Assembly: GCA_951213105.1 (NCBI GenBank)
Contig: OX578133.1
Location: 137,497,203 to 137,561,202, forward strand
Length of the DNA stretch: 64,000 nt
Direction: 5' to 3'
Origin: Amaurobius ferox
Lineage: Eukaryota > Arthropoda > Arachnida > Araneae > Amaurobiidae
Shown here: positions 12,871 to 24,992 of the stretch, in pieces
Position numbering within the stretch: the stretch's first letter is position 1
How the letters are laid out: every line of letters begins with the position of its first letter
Notes under the pieces: generated by a model
The model's input: the letters and a program-made list of their open reading frames with translations, nothing else
Database searches by the model: none
Told to the model about the DNA's origin: nothing
Program-made: the position numbers and the translations under genes

Positions 12871-13745
12871 TTGAAGAGGAGTAGTGATGCATCCATAACA
12901 AACAGTAGAATTAAATTACTAACCAGAAAACTTTCAGGAGAATGCCAGTCATATACAAAAAAAATCAGGAAACCACACATAAAATAATGATCAAAAGAAA
13001 AACTGTAAGACAATCAATAGAATAAAGCTGATGTAATAGTAAAATCTTCAGAGGGTATCTATCATATACCAGCCTCATGGTAGCACATTTCATTTAATGG
13101 CCTCTTACTGTTTCATTTAATGGTCTCTTACTGTTTCATTTAATGGCCTGTTACAAATTAATAAATGCACATTGAAATACATTTTTATTAAAAATAGACG
13201 AATATTTTTACAACTAAACGTAAAAAATAATATGCATTTTTCTGTCATACATTTTACGTACATGATAAATAATTATTTTCACCCGAGGTTGAATATTAAA
13301 TTGCATGTATTTTATTTTTTTTTTCCTGCTTTACGGCTAGAAATCCAATTATTCCAATTGCAGAAAATCAGCCCTTGCTGATTTCCTAATCATATCATAG
13401 CCAAGTTTTGTCCCATTTGGGCGCGAAAGTCGTTAAGTATATTTGTTTTTCAATTAAGTCCAGCCACATATTTAATATCTTTAGTCACACAAAAGTAAAA
13501 AAAAATATCAGTCTTACAATCTTGGAATGCATCGAGAAGTAAATTGCACTACTGTGTCATGATTTTTAATTACATTGATACTTTTGATGGAGTTTGCTAA
13601 TCAGATAACAGCTTCTGGAAAATTAGATTTATAAAATAAAACTAATCTTTATTATTTTGCATTATTTTATTCACTTAGAAATGCAGGATTCTTATAAAAG
13701 TCCTTAAGCATCCCAGTAAGTAAAGGCCCATGAATGTACATATTT
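12382..13745. other. Mostly unassigned, several microsatellites
   Basis: 12660-12715 ends in TTTTGAAACACCCTGC, like the end of CAGGGTGTTT-type MITEs, but no matching left end was found. 12712-12758 is a (CA)n/(TA)n/(TTTA)n compound microsatellite. 12831-12870 is a TA run flanked by inverted TTTCTAAT/ATTAGAAA. 13089-13154 is a 26 bp minisatellite (CATTTAATGGCCTCTTACTG) in three copies. The rest is featureless. Confidence 0.6.
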
Positions 13746-15127
13746 GGTCTATCTACATTAAAGTAACTATGACCGATCAAGTAAACATGATTGCAGTGCC
13801 CCCTAGCGTATAATTTAAAAAGTTGGGATAACGAACTCGGCAACAAAGCAAGTTCGAAGGAAAATATGAATTACAAAGTTGAATAGGATTATCTAATAGT
13901 AGGAATCGAGATTAGGAACTCACGACACTTATAAGGAAGACAATAAATACCTGTCAAAGAGACGTATTATGAGGAACTGTAACTGTGTGGCACCTGAAAT
14001 ACTTGTCAAAGAATACGGTCATATTCTATTTCGAATTCAAATATGCATTTTTGCTGAAGGAGAACATGTTTAACTGGCAGTACAGTATATTCATGTGCAT
14101 GTAAATGTTGCGAATGTAAACGTCGCCAATAACCATATTGCGAGAAATAATTGTATTCTGTAACAATTTTATTATCAACTAGCAATGTGCTCGTTCTTCG
14201 TATGGAATATATTATCTAAAGAAACTTAAAATTGACAATTATATACAAATTCCAACCGTATTATAAATGGCATTGTTATTTAAAACATCCTATTGAAAAA
14301 TTGAAATCATTACCCTACAAATAAATGTAAGAATCTCTGTTCTCGCTATATGAAATTATCTTCAGAGACAGATCTGAAGAACAAAACGTTCTGGTCCTGT
14401 TTGTGTATAAATGTACAAAATATAAAAAATTTGATCAATATATGCCAAAATGAAAGCTTTGTCTAATTAGATCAAGATATACTAAAATGAAAGCGCTAAA
14501 ATGGTTTCAACAATAAACTTTAGCTAAGATTTATATATGAGTTTGAAAAATATTTGCTACAGTAAAACAGTTGACTCCAGAAATTATTATCCAGTCAAAA
14601 ATGTAATTTCCATAAAATTAATTTTCATATACATTTCTTAATTATTTAGATCGGAAAAGATTTAATAAAAATCGTCTGCTGTATAAACTGATTGCTTTTA
14701 ATTCCGTTGCTTAGCAACAAGTTATCATTTCTATTTTCAAATAAAATTGCACCAACAATATCAACTGTACATTACTATATCCAAATGATGTTCGTTTTTT
14801 ATTAATATTTAGACAACCCCTGATCCCAGAAACTCGAAACATAGACTACATTTTAAATGTGGCTATTTCACAGCTACTCACAAAATTTTATGAGAATCAG
14901 TGCAGACGTATTCCCATAATGGTGAGACAAAGAAACAAACAACCAAACACACCCACAGACAGATTTTCAATTTTATTTATATGGATTCCTACTCATTAGA
15001 CAATGCTCTACAGCTTTGTAATTGGCTTTTTTGCCGAGTCCGTTAGTCTTACTTTTGAAATCCTCTGCTAGAGGCACTGCCATCACTTTTATTCGTAAAA
15101 GCATGATCGCTTTATTATAGATAGACC
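13746..15127. mobile_element. Family C foldback element, copy 1 (~1.4 kb)
   Basis: Left end GGTCTATCTACATTAAAGT, then GATTGCAGTGCCCCTAGC and GACTCGGCAACAAAGC-like text. The right end read on the minus strand gives GGTCTATCTATAATAAAGC, GATGGCAGTGCCTCTAGC and GACTCGGCAAAAAAGCC, so ~190 bp arms are inverted. Within it, about 14820-14985 looks like a separate insertion (ACCCACAGACAGATTTTC ending in TTTATATGGATT), similar in style to LINE/SINE 3' ends. No open reading frame of note. Confidence 0.55.
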
Positions 15128-15440
15128 TAATGTGTGAATTGATGAAACTATCCTTAGAAAGTTATTTGGATGCATGAGGACTATCCTAGGAATCATGTGT
15201 ATTGTTTTCATGGTAATAACAATTTTCAATTATAAAATATAAATATTTCTGAAGATGTGAATTATAAAATAAAAAATACATTTTTGGCATGCGTCTGTCT
15301 GTCGGTCTGTCTACAATATCAATGCAACCGCTTTTTCTCCACGGCTACACAACCGATTAAAATAAAAACACAAAGTTTAAATGCAGCGTAGCAGTTACAC
15401 TATATTACAATCATAAAAATAGTATCCCAGTTGCTACCGA
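15128..15440. other. Unassigned; CTGT-rich tract
   Basis: A GTCTGTCTGTCGGTCTGTCT tract at 15294-15313 resembles the internal microsatellites of the hairpin-ended families, but no element ends were found. Confidence 0.4.
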
Positions 15441-15538
15441 GCTATTGGTAGCAGGTTGTTGAGATACTCTTGAGGTGCTCGGTTGTTAAGATACTCTTGA
15501 GGTACTCGGTTGCTGAGATACTCTTAGAATCCACTAAA
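15441..15538 (+). repeat. ~29 bp minisatellite, three copies
   Basis: Copies of GAGATACTCTTGAGGTGCTC and GGTTGTTAA follow one another with small changes (GCTGAGATACTCTTAGAATC in the last). Confidence 0.8.
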
Positions 15539-15846
15539 GTATGCAATGCTCAATAAATCTAACGGGACGTAGCGATTTTACAAAAATTATCAAGTGCGAT
15601 GAACGCCAATTTTGCACCAAAGTCGAAAACACTGGACCAATTGAAATAGAATTTGGCATAATTATAAAGTACTACATGAATATTAAAACAACATTGTGTT
15701 TGTTTGCAAACTTATTTATATTGTGCGCATTTTCTAATATCCGAATTTTATCCTATTGGCACATATTTAGGGTGCTAAGATAAATTGATGTGAACAGTGA
15801 AGATATGGCATTAGATTTAATATAACGTTACTACTTCATGATCAAA

Positions 15847-16425
15847 CCGCATATGCAAATTTTTATATTTCGGGATTTTTGTCCGATCTGTATCTAATTT
15901 TGAATGTAAAGCTAATTTTGATGGAAAAAATTGGAAAACGGAATTTAATTTTTATGTCACGTAACTAACACTTTGCGGAAAGGCATATGCTCAGCAGGCA
16001 AAATTCAAATTTTTATTCGATTTGCACCCAATTTTGTAAATTAAAATAATTTGATAAAATAAATTGTAAAATGAATTTAATTTTTATGTCACGTAATTTC
16101 ACTTTGCGAAATGGCATATGCTTATTAGAGAAAATCCACATTTTTCTCCGATTTGCAATACATTTTGTATATTGACTTAATTTTGGTAGGATAAATTGGA
16201 AAACGGAATTTAATATTTATTTCGCGTAACTAACTACACTTTGCCAAATGCAATTGCTCAGTAGACAAAATCCAAATTTTTATCCGATTTGCATCCAATT
16301 TTGTATATTAAGCTAGCTTGATAGAACAAATTGGAAAAAGGAATTTAAATTGTACGTCACGTCACTACACATTGCAAAATGGCATATGCTCAGTAGACAG
16401 AACCCCAATTTTTATCGTTTTCCGA
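15847..16425 (+). repeat. ~133 bp tandem repeat, about 4.4 copies
   Basis: GGCATATGC or a variant recurs at about 15847, 15982, 16113, 16248 and 16381. Each unit reads GGCATATGCTCAGTAGACA, then CAAATTTTTATCCGATTTGC, TTTTGTATATT, AATTGGAAAACGGAATTTAA and TATGTCACGTAACT. Moderately diverged, so an old array. Confidence 0.8.
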
Positions 16426-18336
16426 ACAAAACACTTGAATTACACGATAAACAAATTTTCATTTGTTATAAACATTAAAATGTGAGGAATGCCACGGGAA
16501 TGGCAATGAACCCACTTGCTTATTTTCCAAATTATGCTCAAATTTATGAAATACCATGTGTATGTATATTTAAAATGCTATAAATGTATGATACATTTTG
16601 TCCGACGCAACAGACGTGTCGATAAATTGAAACAACATTTTATAATGTAACATAAGCTTTATCTCAAAGCAGCAACACTCAGCGTGAAATAAACTACTTA
16701 GTTTCAAAACTCAACGCTCCATTTTCAAAGACATTTAATCTGCTATAACTTTCAGAATCTTTAAAATATTTTTTATTTAGATAAACATTTTTTTAACTGA
16801 ACTTATCCTTATCCCATTCAATGGTGTGGGAAGCAGTTTATTGTGTCAACTGTGTTCTTTAGAAAAATAATATTATTTACTGAAATCGTAAATCTTCCAA
16901 GTTAGAATGAAATTGCTGCCAGAGATACACGCTCTATTGCAAGTATATCTTTTATTTTCGCCATTGGTGGCTTAGACAAAGCTAACATGTGACATCTACA
17001 ACTCGATGCTTTATATTTTAGCCAGCTATCTGAAAATAGGAACACTTTATTTTGTAACCCCCTACACGAAATAAAAATGGTTTTATATCCATTTTGGCAA
17101 AGTCAACATATATGCAGTAGCTTATGTATGAGTTTATCTGCATTTATATTCATAAGATGACAGAACTGCTGATGTATTTAAATATTTCTTTCATCTAAAT
17201 TATATGAAATAAATCTTTGATATTAAAGCCTCGGAAATTTTATTAGTGAAAATAAGTAATGAATTTCGATTTAATCCTACATAATAAAATAATATGCATA
17301 TTTTTCTTTCTGTCTGCTTATCTATGTCGTCTGTAGCCAAAAATTGAAACTTCAGACAAAGGCGAAACAGGAACACTTTAGGTACCCGAACAACACGGTT
17401 TAGCGAGATTGTTTTTCAATTCGAATTAGTTTTTAGTTATTTTACTTTGAAGCCCTATTTTGAGCGATTTGCTTGCAAATTGGTTCCTTTGCGATCAAAA
17501 ACACTATCTCAGAGTTTTTATTTTTATGCCTTCGGAAAGATTAAAGAACGTTCTTTCCACCGATTTTTGAACCGAATCCGCAAAATTCCTTCATATTTAA
17601 AGAAAATCGAAAATCATGAAAATATGCATTATTTATTAATCTTAATTTTCTCACATGGCTAAATGAACACTTCCAAACCTTATGGCAATAAAATTCATGG
17701 TTTAACACATTTCATTCTCTAAATAATTTTATTGAATACTGTAGCCATATTTAATAACACGAACTTTCTAAGAAATTCATCTCCTTCAGCTTATTTTGCA
17801 TTCCATAATTTATCTTTCATCATCTTTTGTATCTTCAGATCCGTCAAATCTTCGTTTGTTAGTTGCTAGATATGCCAATGTTCTAGATGCAACACAGTTT
17901 CTTTATGCAAAAATATTAAAGAAATATTGAAAATATTCAATTTCTTTAAAAATGTTCGATTTTGTGGCATCTTGAAAATTTTAATAAAAAGTGTGAATAT
18001 GTGATTAAGTAGGTTGGTCATAAATTATGAGTATTTATGAGCATGTATTAATGTGGGGATGTACAATGAGCCAGAAGCAGAAACGGACTTTATTTAGCAC
18101 GGATATAATATTCTGAACACAGGGACCATATTCTATTTTTAAAAAGATCTTGTTCGAAAACTAATGATGGGGAATATTTCTAGAATGCAGCGAGTAAAAT
18201 TTTAAGAAATTCTAGTATAATTGCGACATAGGTTATTTAGAGTGTATATAGAAAATCTGCAAAATGAAGTTAGATTTGAAATATTTAGATTTCAAATATT
18301 TAGATTTGATATGTAAATTCTACAATAAGCATCCTA
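16426..18336. other. Unassigned AT-rich DNA
   Basis: No gene or repeat family recognised. The 71-codon frame at 17447-17662 shows no motif. Confidence 0.5.
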
Positions 18337-19089
18337 CACTATATGATCAAAAATATCCGGACACTTTGGATGTTAGAATGCTTTTCGAATTTCTAAACAA
18401 ATACTTGGCAAAGTGTTCTGTAACTTTGGCGATGTGAAGAACATGCTTGAACGCACACTTTTCAGTAAAGTTTCGGTGGCTTGTCTAATTACGGTACCAC
18501 CAAGATATTGAAAAAGGGTAAAATATATTTGATCACCCTGTATCACAAAAAGCTGGAAATGATTTGTAACTTTCACAAAATAGTTAACTAGCTCTGTTCA
18601 ATGAGTATAAGCATTTTCGTAAAACAAAAACGTATATTCATGAAGATATAAACGTTTCTTTAAAAAAAAAACAAATTTTGTTACATATTTTTTGCTTACA
18701 ATATCCATGGATTTCAATCAAATTTCACGAAACTTGCAGAACATTTGTCAACGTCCAAGAAAAACATTATACTTCAATTGAAATTACAGCATTGAATATA
18801 CGATGAGATATAAGCATTTGCAGAAACTAAGTTTTTACTGCGCAGGCGCGAAACATAGCATCATTTTTCTTTCATGATTTTGTAGTGGATACTGTAAGGC
18901 AACTTTTATAAAAAAAATCCACTGGAATATCGTGAAAATTCACAAAAATATAGACGATGTAGTGATCAGTTTTTCTCTGACTCTCTGAAAGCACCTGGAT
19001 GATAAGGGGGGTTCCACAAATTGACATTTTAAATCGTAAATCATAGTTAAATTGGAATAAACACAATTAATTAATATACTAAATACATA

Positions 19090-20321
19090 TACACGATCAG
19101 ATCAAAACTATCCGGACACTTATATGTTTTGCTTCACCTTCAGAAAAGTCACAAATTAGCATAAAGTGAGGCCATTTTTTGCTGCAATGACGGCTGCCCC
19201 TCTAGCAGGAAGGCTACCCACAAGTTTCTGGAATATTGTAGCAGGAATTGCACAGCATTCTTTTAAAAGAATACTAGTCAGCTCTGTCGCCGATGTGGGG
19301 CGTTTTAGCCCAGCTCGCAGTCAAAGTTCCAATTCACCCATAGGTGTTCTATGGGATTGAACTCTGGGCTCTGAGCAGACCAGTCCAATTCCTCAACATC
19401 CATGTCAGCAAATCAGCTCTGCACCGCCCATGCTTTGTGGACAGGAGCACGATCTTGTTGAAATAAGAATGGACCCACTCCAAACTGTTGCCACAATGCA
19501 GGCAACATGGAATTGTCCAAAATGTCGAAATCTACTTCTGTCTTCAGAGTTCCCTTGACAGGAATTAGAGGGACAAGCTCAAAGCATGAGAAACAGCCCC
19601 AAACCATTATGCTTCCACCATAAAACTTAACTTATGGCACAATACAGTCACGTAAATGGCGTTCACCCGACATTCTCCACGCTCAAACTCTACCAACAGA
19701 TTGCCAAAAAGTGTACCGTGATTCGTCGCTCCATAACACTTGACGCCATTGGTGAAGGGTCCATTTTTTTGCGCTTTTCACCACTGTAATCTAAGCTTGG
19801 TATTGGTTGCGTTAATGCTTGGTTTATATGCAGCTGCTTGCTCATGGAAACCAAGACTTCGCAGCTCCCGACGAACTATCATTGTGCTGACGATGCATCC
19901 AGAGGTTTCCTGAAATTTCGAACAAAATACTTCTTCCGATTGCATGCGGTTCACTTTCACAACTCACTTCAGCACTCTATGGTCGCTTTCTACTAGACGG
20001 AATGGTCGGCTAGGTCTTGCATGCCTAGGTAGCGCCTGTATGTTTGAACTTCACGATGACATCATTTACGGTGGAACGGGCCACTCGCAACATGACAGAA
20101 ATCTCACGAGCAGGTTTTTCACAGCGGTGACAATCAATCACTTCACCACGTTCAAACTCATTTAGCTCGCGTTTTCCTTCCATTTTACTTCCCTGGCTTT
20201 GAAATTAAATTTGTTAACTCGTCTGACTTCTTTTATACTTGTCTGAGAGCTAGAAATTTGGCGTCACTGACAGAATCCACCACATACAGAGGTATCCGGA
20301 AACTTTTGATCATTATTTGCA
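19090..20321 (-). mobile_element. Tc1-type transposon nested in the foldback
   Basis: About 1.23 kb. Left end contains GATCAAAACTATCCGGACAC; the right end complemented contains GATCAAAAGTTTCCGGATAC. TA lies just outside both (19088-19089, 20322-20323). The boundaries are my best alignment of the two ends. It encloses one transposase gene in minus orientation. Confidence 0.65.
19157..20183 (-). pseudogene. Tc1-family DD34E transposase, inactivated
   Basis: Encodes what was a cut-and-paste transposase of the Tc1 family, acting on its own terminal repeats. The start at 20183 gives MEGKRELNEFERGEVIDCH, then AREISVMLRVARSTVNDV, a helix-turn-helix DNA-binding region. Further along, VLWSDESRYTFW holds the first catalytic Asp. 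MVWGCFSCFELVPLIPVKG and FQQDRAPVHKA hold the core and second Asp. SPEFNPIEHLW holds the Glu, with 34 positions between the second Asp and Glu. The tail reads FQKLVGSLPARGAAVIAAK, as in family members of about 340 residues. Several stops (after FKHTGAT and between the last two catalytic residues) and frameshifts show it is dead. It is flanked by inverted arms with matching ends. Confidence 0.88.
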
Positions 20322-21065
20322 TAAAATTGGACTAGTTCATTTTCAGAACAGGGGTGTCCGATGAATATGTAAAATGTCAATTTGTGGAAACCCCCTTATC
20401 ATCCAGGTACTTTCAGAGAGTCAGAGAAAAACTGATCACTATATTGTCGATATCTTTGTGAATTTTCACGATATTCCAGTGGATTTTTTATAAAAGTTGC
20501 CCTACGGTATTCACTACAAAATCATGAACGAAAACTATTACTATGTTTCGCGCCTGCGCAGTAAAAACTTAGTTTCTTCAAATGCCTATATCTCATCGTA
20601 TATTCAATGCTTTAATTTTCAATTGAAGTATAATGTTTTTCTTGGACGTTGACAAATGTTCTGTAAGTTTCGTGAAATTTGATTGAAACCCATGGATATT
20701 GTAAGCAAAAAACATCTAACAAAATTTGGTTTTTTTTTTAAGAAACGTTTATATCTTCATGAATATACGTTTTTGTTTTACGAAAATGCTTATACTCATT
20801 GAACAAAGCTAGTTAACTATTTTGTGAAAGTTACAAATTTTTTCCAGCTTTTTACGATAAAGGGTGATCAAATATATTTTTTCCCTTTTTCAATATTTTG
20901 GTGGTCCTCCTAAATCCACAAGTTACCGAAACTTTACTGAAAAGTGTGCATTTACGCATGTTCTTTACATCGCCAAAGTTACAGACCACTTCGCCAAGTA
21001 TTTGTTTAGAAATTCGAAAAACAATCTAACATCCAAAGTGTCCGGATACTTTGAATCATATAGTT

Positions 21066-21227
21066 TAGTTTAAATAATTTATTGCAAGTCATAAAATCAA
21101 ACGTATTTTCTGAAAATATAATGATATTATACCTTCATATAGTATCAGATATATCCTGCGAAGAATTCCTGCCTCAGTGTTACTCCTAATCTCACAAAAA
21201 CACCACTTCATATTAAAACAAGAAAGA
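21066..21227. other. Unassigned spacer
   Basis: Short AT-rich spacer between the foldback element and family B copy 1. Confidence 0.5.
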
Positions 21228-22534
21228 TCAATCATGCTTAAAGCATTGATTATGAAACACTTTCCAACTTCAATGCAATTTTATTTAAACAAGTCTAAAA
21301 TGCAATACATTCCTCGGTAATATTTTGAAACTTATCACAATACTGCATTAATTTATTATATTTGAAAACGTAAACCTTCATCGGAAAAAATGAACTTCAT
21401 TCAAATGACAGCATTGAAATATAAATTGCCTGGTTTAAACATCTCTAAAATGTTATACATAAGGCGGTAATAGTTTTAGAATTATCATAATACTACGATC
21501 ATTTATTATATTTCAAAACTTCATCGAAAACAACTGAAATTCATTCAAATGACGTCATAGAAAAAATAACACGCCTGGATCTGTCTATAAAAACAGGATT
21601 TCATTCATAACTTTCTCCCATTCATTTCAATCATCACAATTCTATAATAATTTATTTTATTTAAACATTTTGTTTAAGACCATGGAGCTACAAAAAATTA
21701 AACTCTATGCTTGAAACTTCATCGAAAAAAATCGTCCTTCTCTTTATGAAATCAATTAATATTTCATTCATATCAGCCATGCAGACTCCATGGACTGAAT
21801 TATTTTGTGTTAAAAAAAATACAGGAATTCTAATACAACTCATTCTATATATTTTGCTGTTTACATTTTACATAGGTGAAAAATAGGCTTAGTTGTAGAA
21901 ATAATCAAATTTAGATGAGCATTTAATCTCAAATATATTGTCATTGCGTTGTTTCAGTATGTAGATGCACAGAATTTAAGCAAAAATAAAGTAGTTTTAG
22001 GACAGATACAACACTCAATATGAATTAAAAAGAACTTAAAAAAATCACGATTTTGAAACAAGATGGATGATATATATCATTTTGAAGTGGGTTATGTGAT
22101 CGTTTCATATCATGGTCACGTGATCGTTTCATATAAGAGGTGTAATTATTATTTTAATTTTAATTTAAAAAACTACTGAATATATTTCGCTGAATTTTTT
22201 TTTATATATTTTATGGAACAATTTGAATATTACCTAAAATTTTCGAAGCAATTTGTGAATTTTAAATCCGCTTAAAAAATGTTTGAAAGATTAGGTCCCA
22301 TAGGACTCAATGTATTTCATTTTTTCGACCCGGGTTCAATCCAAAACTAATTGGGTAATATTATTCATTTATATTCCCATAGGTTCTACAGACCGTCTGA
22401 ACAACATACTAAAATTTCATTTTGATTAAGTCATTTTTACGGCAGTTATCGTGCTAACGGACAGACAGACAGACAGACAGACAGAATGAACAAAGTCATA
22501 AACACTTTTCAACTTTGTTGTAAAGTGTTAAAAA
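21228..22534 (+). mobile_element. Family B element, copy 1
   Basis: Shares its full length and orientation with 55490-56699. The 5' end TCAATCATGCTTAAAGCATT can fold on itself (ATGCTT/AAGCAT), then GAAACACTTTCC. The body contains a perfect TGACGTCA near 21551 and two units of a TCACGTGAT minisatellite near 22085-22140. The 3' part has a GACA microsatellite (22460-22484) and ends in a hairpin, AACACTTT paired with AAAGTGTT (22501-22529), then AAAAA. The overall plan is the same as family A, with different sequence. Confidence 0.6.
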
Positions 22535-22589
22535 CTCTCTGATATGTACAAAAACTAAAACCTTCTTCCAAAAAATTTATGAAATCTCA

Positions 22590-23330
22590 AAATGGTTTGC
22601 ACCATGTTTCCGCTGTACTTTCAGGTCTAGGTCCCTGTTACCAGTATCGAACAGGTTGCATTGTCTGATGACGTCAGGTTGCATTTCTCGCTATGGAACA
22701 AGTTATTTCAACATGCCGCATGGGAATGGGCTCCATGTGCCGCACTGTGGTGAAGTCGGTTCGTCACGTCGTTTGGAGTTGCATGAAGTATAGTGGCAGC
22801 ATCTAACCGGGAGAATTTTAAGCGGCGGTTTCTCAGTGAGTATGAGTCTGGGAATGGCTATGACAGAGCTGTGTAAACATGGGTACCACTAAATGTATGC
22901 CTGTCGGGTTGGTTGAAAGGTTCGGTTGCTCAATTTCGCAACATTTCGAGTTGTGCATGTGTTACAATGGAGTAAGGCGGTCACATCAGTTCCATTTCGG
23001 AAGTTATTAAATTAGGAATAGCTTGCTCTGCCGTGACAAGCGGTATGTTGGATTAGTGTAGTAGTTAGTCCTGGAGAGTTATATAGCCATTATGACTTAC
23101 TGTTTGGACCTGGAGCATTTGTTTCTTTATACAAGTAAGTAGTGATGAGATTGTTTTGCCAAGCAGATCTACGCTTAAAACGGCCACTGAAAGTATTATG
23201 TGTAACCATTCGACCGGTTCCTCTGCCTGTTTCAATTTTCGCCTTGGAAGTGTTGTTTCCTGCCCTGATGTGTTGTCGTGTCATCTTCTAGTGTCCTGTC
23301 TACGTGAAATATAGGTTGAATTCCTTATGG
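22590..23330. promoter_or_regulatory. GC-richer island, promoter/first-exon-like, unidentified
   Basis: Clearly less AT-rich than its surroundings. It contains a perfect CRE palindrome TGACGTCA (22669-22676) and, on the plus strand, a good splice-donor sequence CAAGTAAGT at 23132-23140. Reading frames are short; the 64-codon minus frame at 23090-23284 is not recognised. One phrase, AMTELCKHG on the plus strand near 22860, faintly recalls an integrase helix-turn-helix but has stops all around. It could be a gene start, an old element or both. Confidence 0.3.
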
Positions 23331-24474
23331 AGCTATGGGAATTGAGAATTGAATGACGGTCTGATCCACTTTTCTGGCTGATTTGACTGAGCTTCTAAAC
23401 AATTGTAAGATATTTCCTTATTTGTCTATGCATGACTCTATGCCAATTGTTCGTTTTGTCTGAAACGTTAATTATTATTTGAATGTAAGTCCTCATTTCT
23501 ATGATTGATCCGAGAGCCTGCTGTAACCAAAAATGAGGGAAAAAATTTTGCGTGGTTTAAAACTTTTGATTGTCATTTCATGTTATTGCCTTCGGACGTA
23601 ACAGATACCCTGCTGAAGGATCATAATCCTCATTGTAATCACACATAGTTATTTCTAGTCGAAGTTAAAGTTTTTTTTATTGAGGTGGGATGGAAGATAT
23701 CTGAGTCTCAGAAAGACATTTTCCTAAAGTTTTATTATTGTATAGTTTTCTTACCGTGTTCAAGAACTCGTGATAATTCAATAGTATACTTTATAAAAGT
23801 AACAGAACAAAAAATTATTACTTCATAAAACTCATAGACAAACATAAAACACATTTTGCCTTTAAATTATGAGGGTTTGAGGATAGTAAAACAAGTCAAC
23901 CAGAGGTTTTGGGATCCTTTCGACTAGATTGTGCACATAAAAGGAACATTTTCAGAATATAAAACTTATTCCTTTATAAAAGAAATAATGAATCTTATTA
24001 ACAATACAGAACAATTTTTACCTTTTCTACAGCCGTTTGTAAATTTGACAAACATATTGCTTTAGTGTAGGATACTGTATGTAAATTTATCGATTTTTCA
24101 AGTGAATAGTACCCCCTAAGAACATATTAATAGAAAAAGTTGTAGGTAATTGTAGCAGAGAATCTAAGCGAGCCACAGCCATGGAATTTTTTACAAGGAT
24201 ACCTCGATTCGTAAAAGCAAATAGATCGTACAGATTTTTTTTTCAAATTAGAATAACTTCAGTTATTAAATGTTGAAGACATTTTGAGCGATATTCGCAC
24301 AAATATGTCCCTTAGTAATCGAAGATTTTATCGTAGAGTTTCCATCTGGATACCATTGGAAAGATCGCAGAATTTTCTTTTCAATTCATTTTAAACCAAA
24401 TCTCTTTGTGTTTAAAAAAAATTAAAATTCATCGAAATATAAAAAGTTTAGAAAACTTCATATCTATTTCATAT
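23331..24474. other. Unassigned AT-rich DNA
   Basis: Nothing recognised on either strand. Confidence 0.5.
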
Positions 24475-24992
24475 TGTTACGAACATGTAAAATGGTTCAC
24501 GGCTCTTTGGTTTCCCCCGAGGAGAAAAAACTTTTACAGGTAACTATTGCTATTTCGTGAACATATGGCTGCCTGAACTTGGCGACATTTTCGCGATTTC
24601 GGCGAAATGTTACCAACTTCGCAACTTTTGGCTAATTTTCGAAGCTGTTAGTACTTTCAATGTTTTCTCATTAGTTTTGGAGATGCAAGCACTTTCTAGA
24701 AATTGCTATAGAGAGTATATAAGGAAGTCCTTATTCATTTAGACAGAGTATAGACGCATTACAAGTGAAAGTGAATTGTGAAATACGACAGTGTTTTGAG
24801 AACATATTTTGCTATTTTATGAATTAGTTGATCATTTGTTTGCTGTTTTATTATACCTGACAATTTTGTAATCTTGTAAGATAGTTTTGAGTTATTCATT
24901 GTATCTTGTTCCTCCGTACGTTTATTGGTGCTTTTAAATAAAAACGTTAGTTATCCATAAATTCAGACTTATTTTTATATCCTGGGGGTACA
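24475..24992 (+). mobile_element. LTR-like block, probable solo LTR (plus strand)
   Basis: Starts TGTTACGAAC, as many Gypsy-type LTRs do. It has a TATA box AGTATATAAGGAAG (TATATAA at 24716-24722), and a poly(A) signal AATAAA at 24937-24942 about 220 bp downstream, followed by a T-rich stretch. It may end at GGGGGTACA (24992). No matching 4-5 bp target duplication was found, and no primer-binding site or pol sequence follows, so the 3' end is uncertain. Confidence 0.45.

Larger units (their letters stand above)
18337..21065. mobile_element. Long foldback element with ~697 bp inverted arms and Tc1-like ends
   Basis: Left arm 18337-19033 and right arm 20370-21065 are inverted copies of almost equal length (for example GCGCAGGCGCGAAACATAG at 18840 against the complement of the GCGCCTGCGCAGTAAAAAC block near 20550). 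The ends read CACTATATGATCAAA and, complemented, AACTATATGATTCAAA, followed by TATCCGGACACTTTGGATG, and each is bordered by TA (18335-18336, 21066-21067), as expected for Tc1/mariner-type insertion. The middle carries a Tc1 element with similar terminal sequence. Confidence 0.75.

Noticed and set aside
22855..22885. Bacterial IS481-type integrase fragment (AMTELCKHG)
   Set aside because: Only about nine residues look familiar, with stops and frameshifts on both sides; no catalytic motif.
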